Assembly (NCBI GenBank): GCA_904502005.1
Contig: CAJGDC010000066.1
Location: 1-7,952, forward strand
From: an uncultured Alistipes sp.
GTDB lineage: Bacteria; Bacteroidota; Bacteroidia; Bacteroidales; Rikenellaceae
DNA: 7,952 nucleotides
Reading direction: 5' to 3'
Below the pieces are notes generated by a model that had not been told where the DNA came from, did no database searches, and worked only from the letters and a program-made list of their open reading frames with translations. The position numbers and the translations under genes are program-made. Of this stretch, positions 1 through 5,734 are shown in pieces (the stretch's first letter is position 1; every line of letters starts with the position of its first letter).

Positions 1-835
1 TAGCCTTCTCAAGAATCTCGAGAGCTACTGGGAACATATCAGGCTCGCAGATACTCTTACCTACCTGACCACCGAGTGCGCCAGCAAATGTGTAGGTCAT
101 ACCACCACCGATAATGATCTTGTCAACCTTCTCCATAAGCTTCTCGATAATAGTGATCTTTGTAGATACCTTAGAACCACCTACGATAGCTGTAAATGGA
201 CGCTGTGGGTTCTGCATAATGCCGTCGATAGCCTGAAGCTCGTTCTCCATAACATAACCGAACATCTTGTCCTGTGGGAAGTAGTCAGCGATAAGAGCTG
301 TAGAAGAGTGAGCACGGTGTGCGGTACCGAATGCATCGTTGATATAGCAGTCAGCATAAGAAGCGAGCTTGCGAACGAACTCCTTCTGTGGACCCTCCTT
401 AAGAGCCTTCTTTGCAGCCTTCTTCTCCTCGTCAGTTGCATCCTCAGCAAGACCGCGTGGCTTACCCTCCTCCTCAGCGTAGAAACGGAGGTTCTCAAGG
501 AGCATTACCTCACCAGCCTTAAGGTTAGCAGCCATTTCAGCAGCCTTCTCGCCCATACAGTCACCTGCAAACTGAACCTTTACACCAAGGCGAGCCTCAA
601 TAGCAGGGATAATCTGCTCAAGAGAGAACTTTGGATCTGGATTCTTCTTTGGACGACCGAGGTGTGACATAAGAATCACTGCACCACCCTTCTCAAGAAC
701 CTTCTTGATAGTTGGGATAGCTGCACGGATACGAGTGTCGTCAGTAACCTGACCCTCGCCATTGAGAGGCACATTGAAGTCTACGCGGATAATCGCGCGC
801 TTGCCTGAAAAATCGTAGTTGTCAATTGCAAACAT
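1..835 (-). CDS. pgk: Phosphoglycerate kinase, N-terminal 278 codons (3' end outside window)
   Basis: Cytoplasmic glycolytic enzyme that transfers phosphate from 1,3-bisphosphoglycerate to ADP, giving ATP and 3-phosphoglycerate. The reading frame starts MFAIDNYDF and is open to the window edge, so no stop codon is visible. Recognisable family motifs, in order, are RVDFNVP (residues 17-23, with the substrate-binding Asp and Asn), a following TRI segment (34-36), SHLGRP (57-62), a LLENLRF segment, a [13 protein letters not shown] segment, GGSKVSTK (219-226, nucleotide-binding domain) and IIGGGM (241-246). PGKs are about 390-420 residues long, so roughly the last third, including the C-terminal nucleotide-binding glycine motif, is missing. 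Codon use is strongly biased (GAG, AAG, GCT, CGT/CGC), as expected of a highly expressed gene. The start is fixed by the conserved N-terminus; I see no Shine-Dalgarno sequence. It stands alone here, with its own promoter region and a terminator upstream. Identification is secure. Confidence 0.97.
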   Translation of the reverse strand, partial: MFAIDNYDFSGKRAIIRVDFNVPLNGEGQVTDDTRIRAAIPTIKKVLEKGGAVILMSHLGRPKKNPDPKFSLEQIIPAIEARLGVKVQFAGDCMGEKAAEMAANLKAGEVMLLENLRFYAEEEGKPRGLAEDATDEEKKAAKKALKEGPQKEFVRKLASYADCYINDAFGTAHRAHSSTALIADYFPQDKMFGYVMENELQAIDGIMQNPQRPFTAIVGGSKVSTKITIIEKLMEKVDKIIIGGGMTYTFAGALGGQVGKSICEPDMFPVALEILEKA

Positions 836-890
836 AGTGATTTTGTGTTTAGTTTATATTAATGAAAAAACATATTTACACTTTTCGTCA

Positions 891-898
891 CAAATTTA
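891..898 (-). promoter_or_regulatory. Putative pgk promoter -7 element
   Basis: On the minus strand this reads TAAATTTG, an exact match to the Bacteroidota -7 consensus TAnnTTTG. It lies 55 nt upstream of the pgk ATG in an AT-rich gap, downstream of the terminator that ends the preceding operon. No clear TTTG box sits about 19-21 nt further upstream, so only half of the promoter is supported. Transcription would start near 884, giving a leader of about 50 nt. The consensus is established for Bacteroides; use here is inferred. Confidence 0.5.
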
Positions 899-924
899 CA
901 AAAATTATTCGGATTATAGTAAAA

Positions 925-954
925 AAGAACAGCCATTTTTTGGTGGCTGTTCTT
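925..954 (-). terminator. Rho-independent terminator of the ABC/GntR operon
   Basis: A perfect 11-bp stem (AAGAACAGCCA at 925-935 with TGGCTGTTCTT at 944-954) encloses an 8-nt loop. On the minus strand it begins 6 nt after the stop codon of the last operon gene, and the stem runs into a T tract. The plus strand carries A tracts on both sides, so the terminator works in the minus direction only. It separates the operon from pgk. Confidence 0.9.
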
Positions 955-960
955 AAAAAA

Positions 961-1365
961 CTACTCTTTAGTGACATAGACGGTATATCCGTTATCTTTT
1001 CTGCCGAATGGGTCTTCTACCACACTGTCGGGGAGCAGGAGCAGCTCGGCAGAGGGAATGCATATACGTGTGACATTGTCGCTGATGATAAGAGTATCGC
1101 CCACAACCTTTACCATCTCCTCCTTATCATTGATATTGCTATTTATCCAAATTAGCCCCTTGTCGGTGTGTGCTTTATCGTCGCGGGCAAGCGTAAGGTT
1201 TGCACCTCGGGCATCTACCACGCGAATGCTGCCGATGTTGATGTTGTTTATTGTCTGCACAGTCTTCCTTGTGTTCGCTATGACCAGCGCAAGGATTACT
1301 ATTGATGGCAGGATAGCCAGAAAAATTACCGCCATCAGTATTTTATTACTTGTTTTCATAGTCAT
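961..1365 (-). CDS. Small membrane-anchored protein of unknown function, last gene of the ABC/GntR operon
   Basis: I do not recognise this 134-residue protein. It has one hydrophobic helix near the N-terminus (about residues 9-30, rich in Ile, Leu, Val and Ala) after a short positively charged head (K4, K8). About 100 polar residues follow that look beta-rich. The segments around residues 42-60 (IGSIRVVDARGANLTLARDD) and the later VKVVGDTLII and RICIPSAELLLLP resemble the short repeated strands of a beta-solenoid or adhesin-like fold, but that is only an impression. The likely topology is a cytoplasmic head with the C-terminal domain outside the inner membrane. The first ATG overlaps the end of the GntR gene by 20 nt in another frame; a second ATG two codons later would overlap by 14 nt. 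Tight overlap and the terminator directly behind it show that it belongs to the operon, so a role with the transporter, such as sensing or modulation, is a fair inference without direct evidence. Confidence 0.8.
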   Translation of the reverse strand: MTMKTSNKILMAVIFLAILPSIVILALVIANTRKTVQTINNINIGSIRVVDARGANLTLARDDKAHTDKGLIWINSNINDKEEMVKVVGDTLIISDNVTRICIPSAELLLLPDSVVEDPFGRKDNGYTVYVTKE

Positions 1366-1708
1366 TGTAAAGTCTTAAAATCTCCTCGGCTGTAATGCCG
1401 ATACTTTTCATTTTTGCAAAGAGCGACGGTAGTTGCTCTGTTATAAATCGCTCGCGGGCAATGGCGGCAGCTCTTTTTTGAGCATCTTCGGCCACAAAGT
1501 AACCTATACCGCGGCGGTTGAAGATAAGATTTTCCTCTGTCAGGCGCTCGTATGTTCGCATAACGGTGTTAGGGTTTACCACAAGCGTGGCACCAAGCTC
1601 GCGCACCGAGGGAATTCGCTCCCCTTCTGCCCACTCTGATGATGCTATACGGCTTAGGATTAGCTCGTAGATTTGCATCCAAATCGGTTGTGAGTTGTCA
1701 AAATTCAT
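1346..1708 (-). CDS. GntR-family transcriptional regulator, YtrA subfamily
   Basis: A 120-residue cytoplasmic DNA-binding protein. Residues about 6-72 form the GntR winged helix-turn-helix: QPIWMQIYELI, then RIPSVREL (31-38), the recognition-helix region VNPNTVMRTYERL (44-56), and a wing with RRGIGYFV (65-72). Only about 48 residues follow, forming short helices. This is the YtrA arrangement; other GntR subfamilies carry a large ligand-binding C-terminal domain. The start codon overlaps the permease stop codon in an ATGA, implying translational coupling, and the 3' end overlaps the next gene. Known YtrA regulators repress neighbouring ABC-transporter genes, and in Bacillus subtilis they respond to cell-wall-active antibiotics. 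The palindrome at the operon promoter (3292-3315) has the expected operator form, so autorepression is likely. Family call firm; inducer unknown. Confidence 0.93.
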   Translation of the reverse strand: MNFDNSQPIWMQIYELILSRIASSEWAEGERIPSVRELGATLVVNPNTVMRTYERLTEENLIFNRRGIGYFVAEDAQKRAAAIARERFITEQLPSLFAKMKSIGITAEEILRLYNDYENK

Positions 1709-2430
1709 AGCTCTCGTTCGCGAAGTTTAAGGTATGATATAATGTAAAGACCTGCTACAATTGCGCCGTTGAAGGCAAGGTGCAGCCATCCTGAAATCTC
1801 TGTGAATAGCTCCCAGCGATATATAAGTCCGTCTGTCTCATAAATATTTGACATATAGACCGCATTGTTGTTTGGTAGCAGTGAGAAGAACTTGCCATAT
1901 CCATAGCTAATGAAAATGTCTATCTGCTCAAAGAGTGAGGTTATACCGATAACCACAACAAAAAATGCTATCACGAAGTAGGAGTAGCCCCTCTTTGCAC
2001 CCCAGCAGGCAACAACCATCAGCGCGGCGTGTATCATAATCATTGTGCAGAGGGTTGGAACAAACTGCTGCGCGGGGATGTCAAGTATAAATGTAGGCAC
2101 TACCACGCCCAAAACAAGGGAGTTGAGCATTATAAATGTAAATCGCTCAATGGTATTTACAGGCAGTGTGAGGTCAATAATGTCATTCTTGCAGTTAAGG
2201 CTACCCATAGATGTAGCGGTAATATGGCTGACTATTCCCATAAGAGCGGCAATGGTGACAACGTGCTTTGTGTTGAGCATATCCTCGCCTATCATCCCTG
2301 AATGCTCCATAATCGCAAATATAGCCCATATACCAACAAGAACGAGCATCGCGATTTTATACTTCTGACCATACTCTGCATAGTGCTTTGAGGCGAAAGT
2401 TTTGAAACGGTTAAAACTAAAACACTTCAT
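1705..2430 (-). CDS. ABC-2-like transporter permease, six membrane helices
   Basis: A 241-residue inner-membrane protein with a short basic N-terminus and six apparent hydrophobic segments. These lie near residues 26-44, 56-75, 97-118, 123-143, 149-167 and 215-234. The loop after the second helix contains DLTLPVNTIERF (86-97). A LPxS/NTxExF-type sequence here is, to my recollection, common in ABC-2-type permeases of Bacteroidota. This count of helices fits a half-transporter that would dimerise with the ATPase encoded 2 nt upstream. The downstream GntR gene overlaps its stop codon by 4 nt (ATGA). Substrate cannot be read from the sequence; related YtrA-controlled systems act in export or envelope stress defence. 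The start is the ATG at 2428-2430, the only one that keeps the basic N-terminal head and close spacing. Function as permease is inferred from topology and neighbours; I cannot assign a named family with certainty. Confidence 0.85.
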   Translation of the reverse strand: MKCFSFNRFKTFASKHYAEYGQKYKIAMLVLVGIWAIFAIMEHSGMIGEDMLNTKHVVTIAALMGIVSHITATSMGSLNCKNDIIDLTLPVNTIERFTFIMLNSLVLGVVVPTFILDIPAQQFVPTLCTMIMIHAALMVVACWGAKRGYSYFVIAFFVVVIGITSLFEQIDIFISYGYGKFFSLLPNNNAVYMSNIYETDGLIYRWELFTEISGWLHLAFNGAIVAGLYIISYLKLREREL

Positions 2431-2432
2431 AT

Positions 2433-3263
2433 CTAACCCAATTTTTGTGCAATTACAGAGCAGACCTCACTGGTCGCCTTAATTGCTGCGTTAAACATCA
2501 GTTCGAGGTCAAATCGACCCTCTTCATCATCATCGGCTGCCCAGATACCGACCTGTCCTGCTACGCTCTGCTGACTGTAGAGAGCCTGATGACCTGCCAC
2601 AACGCCAAAGCCGAAGCAGCTCTGAAGCTCTGCAACGCTCTGGTTGATAAGTACATTACCACCCTCAAGGATAACCACACGGTCAACAAGATTCTCGATG
2701 TCGTGCGCCTGGTGCGTGGAGATGAGGATTGTCTTGCTCTCATCGGCATAAGATGCAAGGATAGAGCGCAGAGCCGCCTTGGCTGTAATGTCAAGGCCAT
2801 TTGTCGGCTCGTCAAGTAGCAACAACTCCACATTGCAGGCGAGTGCAAAGGCGAGGTATGCCTTCTTGCGCTGACCCATAGACAGATCGCTGAACTTCAC
2901 CGAGCAATCAACCTCTAACACCTTGCAGTAGTGGTCAAACTGCTGCTGACTAAAAGCCGGGTAGAGTGGCGAAGTGTGGCGCACAAAACTACTGACAGTT
3001 ACCTTCGGAAGTGTAAACTCCTCAGGTACAACCATTAGGCGGCTGTATAACTCTGCACTGCGAGTTATAGCCCTGCCCTTAAAATAGATTACCCCCTGCT
3101 GTGGAGTCAGTAACGATGAGAGTAGCTTGATAAGCGTACTCTTGCCCACACCGTTACGACCCAGCAGACCAATAATCTCTCCCGCCGGCAAACGTAGCGA
3201 CAGCTTGTCGAACAGATTGCCCCTCTGCGAGTAAGAAAAAGTTAGCTCATTAACCTGAATCAT
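2433..3263 (-). CDS. ABC transporter ATP-binding protein, YtrB/ABC-2 export type
   Basis: A 276-residue cytoplasmic ATPase that would power the permease encoded next to it. Visible motifs are Walker A GRNGVGKST (35-43), the ABC signature LSMGQRKK (127-134), Walker B LLLLDEP (147-153, with Asp151 and the catalytic base Glu152), a D-loop GLD (156-158) and the switch His184 in STH. The Q-loop position reads VVPEE (78-82), with Glu where Gln is usual; this also occurs in other export-type ATPases and need not mean loss of activity. Residues from about 208 form a C-terminal extension with an acidic patch (ADDDEEGRFD) and no recognised domain. It is the first gene of the operon, about 48 nt behind the predicted transcription start. 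The start ATG sits directly before the IQVNELTFSYS strand typical of ABC N-termini. Substrate unknown. Confidence 0.94.
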   Translation of the reverse strand: MIQVNELTFSYSQRGNLFDKLSLRLPAGEIIGLLGRNGVGKSTLIKLLSSLLTPQQGVIYFKGRAITRSAELYSRLMVVPEEFTLPKVTVSSFVRHTSPLYPAFSQQQFDHYCKVLEVDCSVKFSDLSMGQRKKAYLAFALACNVELLLLDEPTNGLDITAKAALRSILASYADESKTILISTHQAHDIENLVDRVVILEGGNVLINQSVAELQSCFGFGVVAGHQALYSQQSVAGQVGIWAADDDEEGRFDLELMFNAAIKATSEVCSVIAQKLG

Positions 3264-3291
3264 AATTTTAAGGTTTTAATTGTGTTTGTTT

Positions 3292-3315
3292 AGTGTATTA
3301 GTGCATTAATACACT
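3292..3315. promoter_or_regulatory. Predicted operator of the YtrA-type GntR regulator
   Basis: A 24-bp palindrome with one mismatched pair. The arms are AGTGTATTA (3292-3300) and TAATACACT (3307-3315), with TGCA at the exact centre; only positions 3301/3306 do not pair. The outer form AGTGTA-N12-TACACT closely matches the operator I recall for B. subtilis YtrA (AGTGTA and TACACT about 13 bp apart). It begins 1 bp downstream of the -7 box of the ABC operon and covers the expected transcription start, an ideal place for a repressor. Binding by the regulator at 1346-1708 is inferred. Confidence 0.8.
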
Positions 3316-3316
3316 G

Positions 3317-3347
3317 CAAAGGTAGCGAGAAAATTTTTGTTTCCAAA
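3317..3347 (-). promoter_or_regulatory. Promoter of the ABC/GntR operon (Bacteroidota type)
   Basis: On the minus strand, TTTG (3347-3344) is followed after 19 nt by TACCTTTG (3324-3317). Both boxes and the spacing match the Bacteroidota -33/-7 consensus. Transcription should begin near 3311, inside the predicted operator, leaving a leader of about 48 nt before the ATPase start. Confidence 0.8.
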
Positions 3348-3367
3348 TTTTTTCGGCAAAAAATTAC

Positions 3368-3375
3368 TATATTTG
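3368..3375 (+). promoter_or_regulatory. Putative -7 element of the GH3 operon
   Basis: TATATTTG matches TAnnTTTG exactly. It lies 16 nt upstream of the GH3 start codon, so transcription would begin near 3381 with a leader of only about 10 nt. No TTTG stands at the expected distance upstream; the nearest one (3336-3339) is 28 nt away, so the promoter may need an activator or be weak. The leader shows no Shine-Dalgarno sequence. Confidence 0.5.
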
Positions 3376-3391
3376 TAAAAAATACCAAACT

Positions 3392-5734
3392 ATGAAGCGT
3401 TTACCTATATTTATTACAGCATTTGCACTCCTTTGTGGTGCAGTTAGTGCTCAGGAGCTCAAGCTCCGTGAGGATAATATTGATAAGATTGTGGCAGCGA
3501 TGACCCTTGAGGAGAAGGCTCATCTTGTTGTTGGCGCGGATATGAAGAAGATATCTGTTGGTGGTGAAGTGGGTGATACTCAGAAGATTGTCCCAGGTGC
3601 AGCGGGTATTACATATCCTATACCGCGACTTGGTATTCCGTCAATTGTTCTGGCAGATGGCCCTGCGGGTCTGCGTATCAGCCCAAAGAGAAAAAATGAC
3701 CCTAATACTTACTATTGTACAGGTTTTCCTGTAGGAACGCACCTTGCAGCTACTTGGAATGATGATATTATCTACAAGGTTGGTAAGTCTATAGGCGAGG
3801 AGGTTAAGGAGTATGGTGTAGATATTCTCCTTGCTCCTGGTGTCAACATTATGCGTAATCCTCTCTGTGGTCGTAACTTTGAGTACTTCTCTGAGGACCC
3901 ACTCTTGGCGGGAAAGACTGCTGCTGCGATTATCAATGGTGTAGAGAGTAATGATGTAGGTACATCAATCAAGCACTTCTGTGCTAATAATCAGGAAATT
4001 AACCGTCTTGCAAACGACTCGCGAGTGTCACAGCGTGCACTGCGAGAGATATACTTGCGTAACTTTGAGATTGCTGTTCGTGATGCTCAGCCTTGGACCG
4101 TTATGACCTCGTACAACTATCTAAATGGTCGTTACACCTCTGAGGATAAGGGTCTGCTTGAGGATGTTCTTCGTGGCGAGTTTGGTTTCCAGGGTATGAT
4201 TATGACCGACTGGGAGGGTGGTCTGGATGCCGCTGCGCAGATGGCTGCCGGTAATGATATGATTCAGCCAGGAGCACAGAAGCACTATGATAGAATCGTC
4301 TCTGCTGTAAAGGATGGAACCCTTAGCGAGGCTGATTTGGATAAGTGTGTGGCACGAGTGCTTAAACTTATTGTTAAAACTCCGAAATTCAAGGGTTACA
4401 AGTTTAGCAACAAGCCAGACCTTAAGGCTCATGCCGCTGTTACTCGTGAGGTGGCAAGTGAGGGCTTTGTGCTGCTAAAGAACGATAAGCAGGCGCTGCC
4501 AATGGTTGATAATCAGAAGGTTGCTCTCTTTGGTGTTGGTAGTTACGACTTTATCGCTGGTGGTCGTGGCTCGGGCGATGTGAATAAGGCTTATGTTGTT
4601 GATATGCACGAGGGTATGACCTCAAATGGCATTGTGCTTGACAAGAAGCTTGATGACTACTATATGCAGCATATGGAGCGTGAGCGCAAGCGTATTGCTC
4701 CGCTTGATGAGCATCGTCGTTGGACTCACTACACTCTTCGCCCAAATGAGATTAAGGATCCTCGTCAGCTTGTTGCGGGTAGCGCCGAGCGTGCGGATGT
4801 GGCGGTGATTACCTTCTCTCGCAACTCTGCAGAGGGTTTTGAGCGCCATGTAAATCGCGACTTTAAGCTTCGCATTGACGAGACAGCTCTTCTCAATGAG
4901 GTTAGCCGAGAGTTCCGCGCTGCAGGTAAGAGCGTTGTGGTTGTCCTTAATGTCTGCGGACCAGTTGAGGTGGCTTCATGGCGAGATAAGGTGGATGCAA
5001 TTCTTGTCTGCTGGATGCCTGGTCAGGAGGGTGGAAACTCTGTTGCCGATGTGCTTCTTGGTAAGGTGTCGCCATCGGGTCACTTGCCAATGAGCTTCCC
5101 TATGAGCTATGCAGATGTGCCGTCGCAAAACTTCCCTGTAGATGTTCCTGAGAGTGGTCTGAACCAGTCTTTTGAGAACTTTAGCTATGTTAATAAGTAC
5201 TACGACCAGCCAAATGTGGACTATACAAACTATACGGAGGATATCTTTATCGGCTACCGTCACTATGCTACTCGTGGCGTTGAGGCGGCTTATCCATTTG
5301 GTCATGGACTTACATATACAGACTTTGAGCTTTCGGATATGAAACTCAATAAAAAAGGTGACAATCTGACATTGACTTGTCGTGTGACAAATACCGGTAA
5401 ATGTGCTGCTAAGCAGGTTGTTCAGCTCTACTCTACGGCTCTGTTCCCAGACCATGAGCGCCCACTTGTTGAGCTTCGTGGATACTCTAAGACCCCACTA
5501 CTTGCGGCAGGTGAGAGTTGTAAGGTAGAGATTGCGATTACAACTGACGACTTGGCAATCTTTGATGAGGCAAAGTCTGCATGGGTACTTCCTGCTGGTG
5601 ACTACCGTCTGTCACTGGGCTTTAGTAGTGCCGATTTGAAGGACTATAAGGAGATTTTTATCCCAACAACGACCGTAGTGCGTAAGGTAACAGATATTCT
5701 TAAGCCTACTGACGGAAAGCTGTTTATTGAGTAA
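3392..5734 (+). CDS. Exported glycoside hydrolase family 3 beta-glycosidase (beta-glucosidase-like)
   Basis: A 780-residue enzyme expected to cleave terminal beta-linked sugars from oligosaccharides in the periplasm. Residues 1-20 form a signal peptide (KR, hydrophobic core, VSA before Q21). A cysteine is present at 15 but the preceding residues do not make a lipobox. The N-terminal TIM-barrel domain carries GRNFEYFSEDP (160-170), the KH pair (Lys194-His195) and the nucleophile Asp273 in MTDW. The second alpha/beta domain contains SAEGFER, where Glu481 fits the acid/base of the Thermotoga Bgl3B-type EGYDR motif. A C-terminal fibronectin-III-like domain begins around YPFGHGLTY (634-642). No PA14 insertion is seen. 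Length and domain order are those of a complete three-domain GH3 enzyme. Its stop codon overlaps the next start (TAATG), so the two proteins are probably made together. Exact substrate (glucoside, xyloside or other) cannot be read. Confidence 0.95.
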   Translation: MKRLPIFITAFALLCGAVSAQELKLREDNIDKIVAAMTLEEKAHLVVGADMKKISVGGEVGDTQKIVPGAAGITYPIPRLGIPSIVLADGPAGLRISPKRKNDPNTYYCTGFPVGTHLAATWNDDIIYKVGKSIGEEVKEYGVDILLAPGVNIMRNPLCGRNFEYFSEDPLLAGKTAAAIINGVESNDVGTSIKHFCANNQEINRLANDSRVSQRALREIYLRNFEIAVRDAQPWTVMTSYNYLNGRYTSEDKGLLEDVLRGEFGFQGMIMTDWEGGLDAAAQMAAGNDMIQPGAQKHYDRIVSAVKDGTLSEADLDKCVARVLKLIVKTPKFKGYKFSNKPDLKAHAAVTREVASEGFVLLKNDKQALPMVDNQKVALFGVGSYDFIAGGRGSGDVNKAYVVDMHEGMTSNGIVLDKKLDDYYMQHMERERKRIAPLDEHRRWTHYTLRPNEIKDPRQLVAGSAERADVAVITFSRNSAEGFERHVNRDFKLRIDETALLNEVSREFRAAGKSVVVVLNVCGPVEVASWRDKVDAILVCWMPGQEGGNSVADVLLGKVSPSGHLPMSFPMSYADVPSQNFPVDVPESGLNQSFENFSYVNKYYDQPNVDYTNYTEDIFIGYRHYATRGVEAAYPFGHGLTYTDFELSDMKLNKKGDNLTLTCRVTNTGKCAAKQVVQLYSTALFPDHERPLVELRGYSKTPLLAAGESCKVEIAITTDDLAIFDEAKSAWVLPAGDYRLSLGFSSADLKDYKEIFIPTTTVVRKVTDILKPTDGKLFIE

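Noticed and set aside
181..667. Open frames on both strands inside the pgk region (minus 181-498, plus 308-667)
   Set aside because: Both overlap the clear PGK reading frame and give low-complexity Leu/Ser/Arg/Thr-rich products; biased codon use of pgk keeps other frames open.
862..1155. A plus-strand 97-codon frame beginning in the pgk upstream region
   Set aside because: It reads through the minus-strand terminator and the small membrane protein gene; its product has no coherent features.
3331..3339. TTTG at 3336-3339 as the -33 box of the GH3 promoter
   Set aside because: It is 28 nt from the TATATTTG box, well beyond the usual 19-21 nt spacing.
3392..3454. Possible lipoprotein signal in the GH3 protein (Cys15), and similarly Cys15 in the 670-residue protein
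   Set aside because: The residue before Cys is Leu in both, which does not fit a lipobox; a type I site (VSA before Gln21, ATA before Lys19) fits better.
4976..5455. A 159-codon minus-strand frame opposite the GH3 gene
   Set aside because: Antisense to the conserved second and third GH3 domains, with no recognisable features or promoter of its own.
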